Shown here in pieces: positions 17,414 to 28,500 of a stretch of DNA of 64,000 nt. Numbering within the stretch: position 1 is the stretch's first letter; each line of letters begins with the position of its first letter. Below the pieces are notes generated by a model that was given only the letters and a program-made list of their open reading frames with translations, was not told the DNA's origin and did no database searches. This DNA is from Candidatus Eiseniibacteriota bacterium (GTDB lineage: Bacteria; Eisenbacteria; RBG-16-71-46; CAIMUX01): assembly GCA_016712505.1 (NCBI GenBank), contig JADJQY010000008.1, positions 310,001 through 374,000 of the forward strand, written 5' to 3'. A program made the translations under genes and the position numbers.

Positions 17414-18511
17414 ATGCGGATCGTATTGGCGGGCCGCCCCGGGGCGGGAAAGTCGACCCTGTTCGACCTCCTGGCCGGCCGGGAGGCCACGGCCTCGGCG
17501 CGCGGCGCGGGGCTTCGGATCGCCCATGTCCCGGTCCCCGACGTCCGGCTGACCGAGCTCTCGGTGGCCTTCAAGCCGAAGAAGACGACCCCCGCCCGAC
17601 TCGAGTTCCAGGACCTGGAGCAGAAGGCCGGGCCGAACTACCCCGCCCTGTCGCCGGAGCGGCGCGAAGCGGTGACGAAAGCGGAGTTGCTTCTCCTGGT
17701 GATCGAACTGTGGAACGACGAGCCCGCTTCGTGGGTCGACCTGGCGCGCAGACAGTGGATGGAAGTGCGCGAGGAATTCCTACTGCTCGATCTTGCCACC
17801 GTTGAAAAACGCCTGGAAAAAGTGGAAAAACTTGTAAAACTTGGACAGAAGCCTGCTTTTACAACCGAGCCCGAGGTACTTCTACAGCTCAAGAACACGC
17901 TCGAGTCGGGCCGTCCCATTTCCGACCACACCTGGTCGGAAGAGGAGGAGCGCGGGCTCCGCGGTTACGGCTTCCTCAGCGGCTCCAAGGTGCTGCCGGC
18001 ATTCAACGTGAATGAACTCCATCTCGAGCAGGCGCCGGCCTGGATCCACTCCCTGGAGTCGTCGCTCGGGCAGCCGGGCTATGAGTGGCTGGGGGAGGAA
18101 CGGTTGGTCTTCTCGGCCGACGTGGAGAGCCAGATTCAGGAACTACCGGCCGACGAGCAGGCGACCTTACTGGAGGCGTTCGGTATTCACGAAAAGACGG
18201 TGAATAAGGTGATCCGGGCGGCGTATCGTCTGGCCGGACTGCACTGCTTCTTCACCGCGGGGGATGACGAAGTGCGGGGGTGGACGGTTCGCCAGGGGGC
18301 GACCGCGCCGGCGGCCGCCGGAGTGATCCACACCGATCTGGAAAAGGGCTTCGTCCGGGCCGAAGTTCTGGCCTTCGATGATTGGCGCAAGTGCGTGACA
18401 CTGTCTGCGGCCCGCGACCAGGGGCTGCTGCGCCTGGAAGGTAAAGATTACGTTGTGCGGGACGGCGACATCCTCAACATCCGTTCAGGGCTGGCCAAGA
18501 GCCGGGGATGA
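17414..18511 (+). CDS. YchF/OLA1-like GTP/ATP-binding protein, divergent
   Basis: A 365-residue P-loop NTPase of the Obg/YchF type, thought to act with ribosomes or stress responses. The P-loop is GRPGAGKSTL (residues 7-16), the nucleotide-specificity segment is AFNVNE, matching the NxxE form of ATP-preferring YchF proteins, and the C-terminal ~85 residues form a TGS domain (AAGVIHTDLEKGFVRAEV ... RDGDILNIR). The G3 region reads LEFQDLEQKAG instead of DxAG(L/I), so this copy is divergent. ATG 17414 lies 62 bases after tRNA-Lys with GGAAGGAAGAA upstream. Confidence 0.85.
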   Translation: MRIVLAGRPGAGKSTLFDLLAGREATASARGAGLRIAHVPVPDVRLTELSVAFKPKKTTPARLEFQDLEQKAGPNYPALSPERREAVTKAELLLLVIELWNDEPASWVDLARRQWMEVREEFLLLDLATVEKRLEKVEKLVKLGQKPAFTTEPEVLLQLKNTLESGRPISDHTWSEEEERGLRGYGFLSGSKVLPAFNVNELHLEQAPAWIHSLESSLGQPGYEWLGEERLVFSADVESQIQELPADEQATLLEAFGIHEKTVNKVIRAAYRLAGLHCFFTAGDDEVRGWTVRQGATAPAAAGVIHTDLEKGFVRAEVLAFDDWRKCVTLSAARDQGLLRLEGKDYVVRDGDILNIRSGLAKSRG

Positions 18512-18680
18512 TCTGGACGGAAACTGGCCAGGTCACCGCGGGTTGAGGATCTCGGCCGAGCGGGAATGCAGGACGGCCAGAATGGACCATCGGAGGGGAT
18601 TCCCGTTAAGCGGTAGGCCGGAGCCGCCGAAAAGCATGGGGTGAACTGGCATCGCCCGTGGCGCGGGTAGATTCTCTGTA

Positions 18681-18708
18681 TTGACATGAATTCGCGCCAT
18701 GATAGGGT
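18681..18708 (+). promoter_or_regulatory. Possible sigma-70 promoter upstream of the giant gene
   Basis: TTGACA at 18,681 is followed after 16 bases by TAGGGT. The -35 is perfect but the -10 is weak. Position in a long gene-free region makes it plausible only. Confidence 0.25.
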
Positions 18709-19014
18709 CGCTCTCGCTTTCAGTTTGAGGGGCGAGAGGGAGCCGACCAGCCCAGCATGTGGTGACCTCTTCTAGGATTCAGGATGACGCTGGGTTACCG
18801 AACAACCGGACGCCATGCGATTTAAGGTATTGCGCGATTGACGGCAGTACGCAGTTGGCGGCGCTATCCGGACGTTCATTGGGGGTCGACGCCGGTACAG
18901 GAGCGAGGGATCGCGTTAGCCTGTTCGCGGGAATGTAGGCCTCTACCTTCGCGGCTGACTGCAGTTTGTCGGCCGGGGTCGGGGTCCACCTCCCGGATCT
19001 CGCCGGGTTTTCTG

Positions 19015-19045
19015 TTGACAGGCCCTTGACGGGCGTGGCATTTTC
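19015..19045 (+). promoter_or_regulatory. Possible promoter nearer to the giant gene
   Basis: TTGACA at 19,015-19,020 is followed after 17 bases by GCATTT with an upstream TG (extended -10 style). It would give a leader of roughly 470 nt. The -10 match is poor. Confidence 0.3.
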
Positions 19046-19247
19046 CGCCGCGTTCGTAAAAAGGGACTGACAACACGCCTTCGATGACGCCAAACGCCGA
19101 ATGGAAAGGGCGTAGGCCAGTCGAAGAGCCCGTAGGAATTAGCGGGATTCGAGAGCCAACACCAGGGAGGGTGCGGCGATGACGGTCCGCGCTGATCTGG
19201 ACGGCGTCTTCGAAAAACTGATTTTCCGACCTTGTGGTGATGCTTAT

Positions 19248-19288
19248 CCGGAGCAGGGATGAGCCTCTGCCTTTTTTGCTCCGGTTTT
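19248..19288 (+). terminator. Terminator-like stem(s) within the leader of the giant gene
   Basis: CCGGAGCA (19,248-19,255) pairs perfectly with TGCTCCGG (19,277-19,284), followed by TTTT. Nested inside, GCAG...CTGC followed by CTTTTTT forms a competing terminator-like hairpin. Two mutually exclusive stems upstream of a long gene are compatible with attenuation. Confidence 0.45.
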
Positions 19289-19515
19289 CCTGTGAAAGAC
19301 ACCCTCCTTCCCCGCGCCTCCCGAGGCTTGCGGACGGAGGACGGGGTCTCTGAACCCGGCTGGTGCCATGACGGTGCCAGCTGGAAACTGTTGAGGTGGG
19401 CATGAGATCAAGGAGGGTGCTGGTGGATACCGGAGCTCGTCGGTACCACTCGGATGGGGCTCGATGGTGGAGCCGATTCCGTGGGCCGCGTCCCGAATCT
19501 GAGGAGGAAAAGGGA

Positions 19516-22500
19516 ATGCAAAGGATAGGAAAGCAGGCGTTCGTCTTCTTCTCGGTGCTGCTCTTGGCACTGGGCCTGCCGATGCTGGGAATTCCTGGCA
19601 TCAGCGCGGGGCCAGAGGCTCAAGCTGCCGGCCCGGGAAATGGGACCGGGAGGTTTGACGTCGCCCCGGCAATTCACCCGGCGATCAACCACACGGCATT
19701 CCCGAATGCGGGCGGCCCGTTCATTATGCATGCAACGGCGCGTCCCTCGGGACTGCGCTACGGCGGAGGCGCCGCTACTGCGAGTAGCGACGTCCTACTC
19801 GTCTTCAACGAACCCATCGATGTCGCTACGCTCGATACCGACGCCACCGCGAACAACACCGACTTCGTCGTGGTTGGCGGTGGATTCACGTTTGCGGGCG
19901 CGTCGGTCGACCCCAACTACCCGAACGTCATCCGTCTGACTCAGACGACCGGCGCGGCTGCCGGGGACCAGATCCGTCTGGCCACCATCGGCTGCATCGG
20001 CGGAGAGGACGGCTCGACCAGCAAGGACCTCACGACCATCACCATCGGGTCGGGTCCGGTCATCTGTCGGGTCGACTTCGATGACCAGGGTGACACGGTC
20101 GTCGTGAACGACGAGATCACCGTGAACTTCGACGCCGACGTCGACTTCGGTTCCGGGGACAGCGAGGACCTCGCCTTCGGCGGTACCGCCGAGTTCGACG
20201 GAGCCGACCTCGACAACCCCGCCGCGGTGAACGACACTCCGACCTTCGTCCTCACCTTCGAGTACGACGACGGAGAGCCTTACCCCAACGTGATCCTGCC
20301 GGGAGTTTCCCACCTCATCCTGGCGCAGAGCCGAGTTCGTTGGGAGGACAACTCCGCCGAGAACAACGGCGAGCAGCGGTTCCCGGTCGCGAACGAAGGC
20401 CCCGGCCTCGTTGCTGCTTACTGGGACAGCTTCACGACCTCGCTCTGGATCGTGATGAACGACACCGTCGACCCGACGTCGACGGACGACACGTTCTTCA
20501 CCGGGTTCTTCGACGAAGATGCCGACAACGGCAACTGGGCTCCGGATGCGAGCGGCGACGTCGCCATCGCGTTCCCGGGCGACATCACGCCGGTCCTCAA
20601 GGTGACCAACATCGACCCGGGCGCCGGTGACGCCGAGCCGAATGACGGGATCGACGAGATCTCGAACATCACCTGCGGTGCCCCCCTGGGATGCGAGTCG
20701 CTCCTGGACTACCAGGGTGCCGAGGCGCTGAACGAGTACACCGTGGCGATCCACGTCGGCCCCGGAATCATCCGGACGTCGTACGATGACCGCCAGACCA
20801 ATACCCGGACGGACGACTTCCTGTACGTCTGGCTGTCGGAGACCTCGGCCGACCTGACCGACATCGACGTGACCGACTTCGTGTCAATTGGATTTGACAT
20901 GGACGATCTGTCGATCAACGACCGTCGGAACGAGAACGATCTCACGCGCATCACCTTCACGGGGTTCACCAACACGAACTACCCGCGTCCGGGATCGCGC
21001 CTCGGTGGCTCGGCCACCAACAACATCGTCGGCGCGAACAGCGGCGACGACCTCGATGACAGCTTCTTCGTCCGCATCTGGGATGAGTCGCGCCCCTTCG
21101 GTCTGACCATGACCGAGAACGCGACCTATACCTATGACAAGTGGAACGAGGGCGCGGGCATCGACTCCATCTTTGTCGCCTGGACCGAGGGCAACGGGAC
21201 GGATGGGGACGACTACTATCTCTTCTTCTCGAAGGAGAGCCCGACCAACCTGACCGCGACCTGGATGAACACCTACCTCGGCAGCGCAATCGCCCTCGGC
21301 GATCCGAAGCCGCAGGCGACCACCGGCCTCATCCGGGCTGGGTTCCTGGTCGATCCGGGCGTGACCATGACGACCGACGGCGTGGTGCTCGAAGAGGGGG
21401 ACCAGATCTACGTCCTCGTCGCCGCCGCCGACCAGACCGGCAACCTGTCGCTCCGCGGCGACCTGGACAACAGCCCGGTGTCGAACCACGTGTTCGGCGC
21501 CTTCCTGGTTGGTCCGCTCTGCCCGCCGCGCGACTACATCACCGACTGCAGCCTGCCGGCCGAGGCCGACTCGGCCGACTGGGACATGGACGTCATCCAC
21601 ATCGTGGGCGACTCCACGGCGACGGGCGTGACGCACTACATCTACGGAGATGCCGGTGCGATCCCGTGCGATGCCGACTCGGTCGTGATCTACGACGGTT
21701 CGGACCCGAACGCCGACAACCGGCTGGGCCAGGGCGTCGTCGGATCGGACGGAAGCTTCACCTTCATCGAACTTGTGGAGACCGACACCGACGTTAACGT
21801 CGTCTACGTCTTCTCGAAGAGCGGTGACAGCGACTTCTCGACCGGCACGCCGATCATCTTCCAGCGGAACTACCCGACGATCTTCGCGAACACGGCGACG
21901 CACTACGCCGACGGGATCTTCGACCCCTGGAATCCGTACCGGATCTACAACGACAACGACTTCATCAACATCCGCTTCCTGGGCGCACGTAGCATCGAGA
22001 CCTCTGCGGTGAGCGTCTCGGTCTCCGACGGCCTGGGCGGTTGCGACACGATCGACGGTGAAAACACGACCACCGCGCGTAGCGCCCTTCTGCACGCCTG
22101 GGCCGACTTCACCCAGATTGACGGCACCAGCGGGAACATCACCGGCTTCGGAACCCCGGCCGACTCGATCGGCTTCGTCTCGTTGGGCGCGGACCGCGTC
22201 GACAACGACGGCGACTGGGAGAACAGCCGGGACCTCGACGACAGCGGCACCATCGAAGATGGCGAGCTGTTCGACGACGTCGGTCTCGACGGTGTGGCCG
22301 GAACGAATGACGACGGCGAAGGCGACGGCCTCAAGACCTACGGCGATGCCTACGTCGACGAGAATGGAAACGGTCAGTTCGATGTCGGCGAGACCTTCGT
22401 CGACCTCGTGCACGACAACGCTCGCGACCACGTCTTCAATCCGGGAGAGCCGAACCTCGACTCGAACGACCCGGAGGAATTCGGTTGGTACGAGCTCGCG

Positions 22501-25500
22501 GCCACCACGGCCGGCGTTCGCGGCACGGTTCGTCAGGGTTACCCGATGAACAACCCGATCGCCGAGGCGATGCTCGATCCGTTCACCCCGATCCCGGTGT
22601 GGATCGAGGATCACGGAATCGACGGCAATGCCCGCACGGCCTACCCGGCCGGACGTGACCTGCCGTTCACCGACATCGTCAGCGACTTCAACCGCACGCT
22701 CTACCACGTCAAGGAGCACAACGGCGGCGACCCTGAGCGTCGTTTTGCCGCGGTCCTCGATGTGCGCGAGCCGACCATCGGCGAAATCACCTATCTCGGC
22801 AACGAGACGGGCCTGAGCACCGATGGAGCGACCAACCTGATCGCGCCGGGCAGCCCGACCTACAATCTGGGTCGCTACGTCGACCTCACGACCTCGCACC
22901 TGAGCGACCGTGACGTCCTCTACGCGCGCACCCGGATCCGGATCAACGGGACCTGGCAGGACCTGTCGCTCGACCCGAGCACCCGCACCGGCGGCGTCAA
23001 CGACGCCAACTCGGACGGCTTCCCGGGTACCTCTCCTCTACGACGAGGACGGTGACTCGCTCGCGGCGAAGAGCAATGCCTGCGACGAGGACGAGGATGG
23101 CACCGAAGGCGAGGCGGGCGAAGGAATCGACTTCGCGGACCGTGAAGTCCACGCGGCGGCGCAGGACAGCGTCTCCGATGCGGCGGCGACCTACAGCAAT
23201 GGTCTCCACGCGCAGAACGACTACACGGACAACGACAACGACGCCTTCTTCGTCTACGACTCGTATGAGAACCACGGTCTGACCGCCGCGCCGGGCCTCG
23301 GCGTCGGACGGATCTACTGGTACAACATCGACGAATCGACGACGAACCAGTTCGACGACGACAACGACGGCTCGACCGACGAGGCCGACGAAGCGGCGGA
23401 GAGTGCCGGATACGGCAACGGCGCCCAGGACGACAACGAGGACGGTATCGCCAACGGCGAGGCCGTTGCGGTGCCGATCACGGCGATCGTGACTCTTCGC
23501 GGTTCTCCGGTCTACTCGACGCTCGCCATCTCCTACGATCCGTTCGGACTCGGCCTCTACGCCGCGCCCGCACCGGGTCCGGGTGTGGCCGGTGACGAGG
23601 TGTTGGTCGACGCGGCTCACGTCTTCGGACGTCGCCCGGTCGACGCCAACGACTCGAAGAACACGCCGTTCTATGCCAACGAACTGGCCTACGGCGAAGT
23701 CATCCCGCGGGCGTACGAGGACCTCACCGATTCGGAGCGGACCTTCGCCCTGAGCGGTTACGACCTCGGCGGCACGACCGACTCGACCAGTGCGGAGGCG
23801 CGTGCCTTCAACTGGAAGGGGACGCACGACGGAGACAACATTGACTGGGAAGTCCTGGCGAACATCTACGGCCTCACGGCCGACGGCGCCACGACCTACC
23901 AGATCCGCCTGAACGGCTACGATCGCGCGGGCAACGTGAAGGAGCTCTGGAGTGAGCCGATCACGTTCACCCTTGATCTGACCCCGCCGGCGGCCGAAAT
24001 CACCGACTGCGCGACGGGCGGCGCTCCGGAGGACTTCTCCGACGTGCTCCCGGCCACGGACGGCATTCAGGTGTACGACGCGGGCAAGCACCCCGAGGAC
24101 TACACCCTGACGGCCACCGCGGATGCGGAGGCGGTTGCTGTGACCTTCTACCAGAGCACGACGCCGGACTTCGACGACGCGTCGCCGCTCGGTACCGACA
24201 ACACGGCCCCGTACACCTGGGAATGGCCGGGTGACGGTATGTACACGGTGAACAACTACCCGGCGGCCAATGCCGACACGGTGTACTTCTTCGCCACGGC
24301 CGAGGACGAGTTTGGGAACACGACGCCCGACGCGGACGTCTGCGCCACCCAGATCATCGTGATCGATGGTACGAATCCGACGACCATCATCACGCAGATC
24401 GGTGACGACGACGACCTCGAGGACGGCGCCTGCGTGGCCCCGGATTCGTCGATCACCATCTTCGCCAACGTCTTCGACAACGACCTCGATCTCGAGGGCA
24501 ATCCGCTGAACTGGTGCGCGGGGCTCGACTTCGCGACCGGTGACCGGAATGTCGACGACGACAATGACGGTGACACCGACGAAGACGACGTCGACGGTGA
24601 CGGCATCTATACCGAAGGGATCGACATCGCCGGAAATGACGGCGTCCCTGGTACGGATGACGACGAGTGGAACGGCTCCGACAACGGCGCCAACAACCTC
24701 CACAACACCGACGACTACCAGACCTACGACATCGTCAAGGTCGTGTTCGAGTACAACCCCGTCGCGGATTCGCCGGACGCGGGCTGGCTCCCGATCGACA
24801 CGGTGCACGGTGACCCGTACAGCAACCCGCCGCAGGTCATCGATTGGACCCAGCCGGTTGCCGCGACGTGGAACACGCTGGATCTGGAGACCGGCAACTA
24901 CGACGTCCGCGCCTGGGCGTGCGACATTGAGGGCAACTGCGACTCGCTGACCGCGTTCATCACGTCGGTCTGCATCCGCAGTGAGCCGCTCCGTGCGTAC
25001 ATCCTGCCGGAGGTCTGCACCGACGACACCGAGTACGACCTCTACGCGATCCACCACATCCACGACTACGAGATCGATCGCGTGCGGTTCGAGTACTACT
25101 ACGATGCGAACGGCGACGGTTGCGCCAACGACGCGGGTAGCTGGACGCAGATCGACACGGACGACGAGCAGTCGGGTCGTGGCGACGCCGTCCTCTACTG
25201 GCCGTCCGAGGAGCAGACCTCGGCGGACAACATTGAAAGCATTTCGTTCCGTGAGGCTCTGCAGTTCTCCGACTATCGCTACTACGACCAGGATCACGAC
25301 GGCTACAGCCCGAAGGACCCGGTGGTGGACGAGAGCGAGGGCGGCGTCCTCGGCATCTACGACCTCGATGGTGAGGATCGGCCGGTGTTGGGCGGCGGTG
25401 GCGACGAAGTCGTCATCGGCGACGCCAGCGAAATCCCGGTCGGCGCCCCGCTGACCCAGTTCGCGGACGACGAGTTCTATGCCGACGCCGAAGGGAACGG

Positions 25501-28500
25501 CCTCGAGGAGACCGACTGGATCTTCCGCGAGAATGATCTCAACGGAACGAACGGCAACCTCGACCTCTGGAACGTGACCTGGGACGTGACCGGGCTTCCG
25601 GTTGGCAGCTACCTCGTTCGCGCCATTGCGACCGATGAGACCAATCAGGAAGACGTCATCACCTACACCTGCTACAGCCCTGCGGAGCAGAATCCGGAGG
25701 AAATTGAGCAGGTCGTGATCGACACCGAGGTTCCGTCGGCGAACCTGACCGAGATCAGTCTGCCGGACGGTTCGTCCTTCGACATCAGCGGCTCCAACCA
25801 GCCGTACATTCCGGGCAATACGAAGTGCTTCAAGATCTGCGCGGATGCGGACGACGCGGCCCGCGTGCTCTTCGAGTACTCGCTCGATGGCGGCTCGACC
25901 TGGCATGAGCTGGACGTCAACAACGACGAAGACTTCTTCGCCGACGTCGACGGCACCTACGGCTTCACCAGCGGTGACGAGCTCTTCAACGACCTGAACG
26001 GCAACTGGGAGTACGACGGTCCGGCCGTTGACTTCGTCCGCTACGATGGCGGCGATGGCTCGGTCGATACCCCGCTCGGCTGGCCGCTCTGCGCGCTCAG
26101 CGGCGAGGACGGCGACTCGGACGGCCAGACCCTGGCCGAGCCGATGGAGCCGAACGCGACCTGCCCCGGCTTCCTGCTCCACGACAATGACCAGATCGAA
26201 GGTGCCGAGCTGACCGCTGGCGACCTCGACCTGTACTCGTTCTACGCCAACGCGGGCGACGAGATCACGGTCGAGACGTCGCAGTTCGACAACGCGGACG
26301 ACACCTACCTCGAGGTTCTCTCGGAGAACTGCTCGGTGGTGCTCTACGCCGACGACAACAGCGGCGCCGGCCTCTTCTCCGAGATCGAGTTCGTGGCCGA
26401 GTACAGCGGTCTCTTCAACGTCCGCGTTCGGACGGAGGATGGATCGCCGGCCGACTACAATCTCGACCTCAACATCATCAGCAATGGTGACACCGACGAC
26501 GACAATGACGGCGTGTCCGACGAGGACCCGCTGGTCGGCGATCCGGCGAACGGTGACATCGGCAGCCCGGAAGACTACAGCTCGCCGTATTGCGTGTACG
26601 TCGACGTGACGAAGCTCCCGCTGTGGACCGACGTAAACGTCCTCTTCCGCGCGACCGCGGCGGACCAGGTCTGCGACATCTACCGCGACGATCAGAGCCC
26701 GGACGTGGTTTCGGTCATCATCGGCGAGAATCAGGCGCCGGAGGCTGACATCGTCCGTGCCGAGGATCAGGACGGGGTTGAGATCGACGTTCGTCCGTCC
26801 ATCATGGACGACGACGCCTGCGACACGATCGGAAGCGACACCCAGACGATGAACGTCTTCGTGACCGCCGAAGATCTCAGCGCGGTGGACCTGGTCGACC
26901 TCTACTGGCGTCTCGATCCGAACTGCTACGCCGACCTGACCTTCGAGCAGCTCCAGTGGCAGAGCATGTCGGTTGCGGGTCTTACCGCCGAGGATGCGGT
27001 CTACCCGTACGACTTCGCCGTTGCCATGGCGAACGTCGCCGACGGTGCGTACCAGTTCTATCCGCGCGCAGTGGACAAGAACGGGAACGCGACTCCGCCG
27101 CCGGCCAGCCCCTGGTGCTTCAAGAAGTTCGCCAATGCCGGCGTGGACTTCGCCTTCGTCTCGACCCCGACGCCGCCGCCGGCTGCGCCGGATCACGCGG
27201 CGCCTGGCGACGAGTACGTCATCCATGCCTCGCTCATCGACCCGGCCGACGCTCCGACCACCGCGGTCCGCTTCTACTATGCGGAGCGCGTGCTGGGTGA
27301 GAGCCTCGACCCGACGTTGGTCCAGCCGCTTTCGCCCTTCACCTCCACGGAGCTGGACGAGACCATCGTCAGCACCGAGCTCGGTGACGGAGTGGCCGTG
27401 ACCATCAACGGCACCGCCGGTACCTTCCATACCGATCTGAGCACGGTTGCGTCGCCGACCAAGTTCGACTTCACGGTCGACAGCGGCAACAACGCCATCG
27501 TCTTCGGCGCCCGTCCGGACGCCGCGGATGCCATCCTGGTCAGCTACAACGTGACCGGGTGGAGCCAGATCAACGAGGGCGACGACTGGTCGCCGTACAC
27601 CGTCGCCTGGTCGCAGGAGAACGGTGGCGTGCCGGAGCCGGAGAACAACTCGGCCGACGCCTACGACCTCATCGCGACCGCCCGTTTCGACGTCAACGGT
27701 GACGGCGAGTACAACGGCAGCGACGAGTGCGACTACGACGAGGCTCTGCTCAGCGAGGGCAACTACCTGATCCTCGACGATCAGGAGCGTCCGCTGGTCA
27801 AGATCCTCGGCCTCGACTGGAGCGACGACAATCCCGAGCAGCAGGAGGATTGCCCCGACTACAACTGGCCGGGCAACCCGCTCTTCAACTCGGGTGACAA
27901 CGTCGGTGACTACGACTTCGTGGCGAAGCTGTCTGGAGTCGAGACGGACGTGTTCGTGCTGGCCGCCGACCAGGGCGGCAGCTCGATCGACTCGGTCTCG
28001 CTGCAGATCACGGCTGAGGCGTTGACGGGTAACCGCACGGCGGTGGTGAAGACCTACGCCATGACGGAGTACACCACGGCCCAGACCACGATTGACATCC
28101 CGATCACCTTCTACGAGGACGACTACCCGCAGTGGACCCCGGGCAGTATCGAGAACGTGATCCTCGAGCTGACCGATGGCGAAACCTTCACTCGGGTTTA
28201 CGAGATGACCGACATGGGCTCGTACTGGCAGGCTACCGCCCGCTTCGACGTGGGCGCGCAGACCCTCTACCAGTTCCGTGTGGACCTCGTTGGTGACCTG
28301 CAGGAGTCGGTTGCGGACGCACGGAACTCGTGCGAGCAACTGCTTCTCGGGACGCCGGTGGTCTCTTTGCTCATCGTTCCGGAGACCCCCTTCTGGTACA
28401 CGCACCTCGATGCCACGACCGAGCTGACGAACAATGCGGTTCATCAGGCGGTCGCGACGGCGTGGGACAGTGCCGGCAACTGGGGCAACAACCTGAACAG

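Larger units (their letters stand above)
18512..19515 (+). other. Gene-free kilobase containing the structured leader of the giant surface-protein gene
   Basis: About 1 kb without a believable gene; the open frames on either strand have non-protein-like composition. It contains two TTGACA elements (18,681 and 19,015), an intrinsic-terminator-like stem at 19,248-19,288, and a perfect 10-base complementarity between CACCCTCCTT (19,300-19,309) and AAGGAGGGTG (19,410-19,419). The latter would sequester an SD-like sequence ahead of an in-frame GTG (19,423). No known riboswitch consensus was recognised. Confidence 0.5.

Noticed and set aside
19300..19420. Cyclic-di-GMP or other known riboswitch ahead of the giant gene
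   Set aside because: The conserved GEMM core sequences were not found; only generic hairpins and an SD/anti-SD pairing are seen.
18876..19601. 241-codon minus-strand ORF upstream of the giant gene
   Set aside because: Composition is Arg/Ser/Pro-rich without a motif, there is no SD, and it overlaps the leader of the giant gene.
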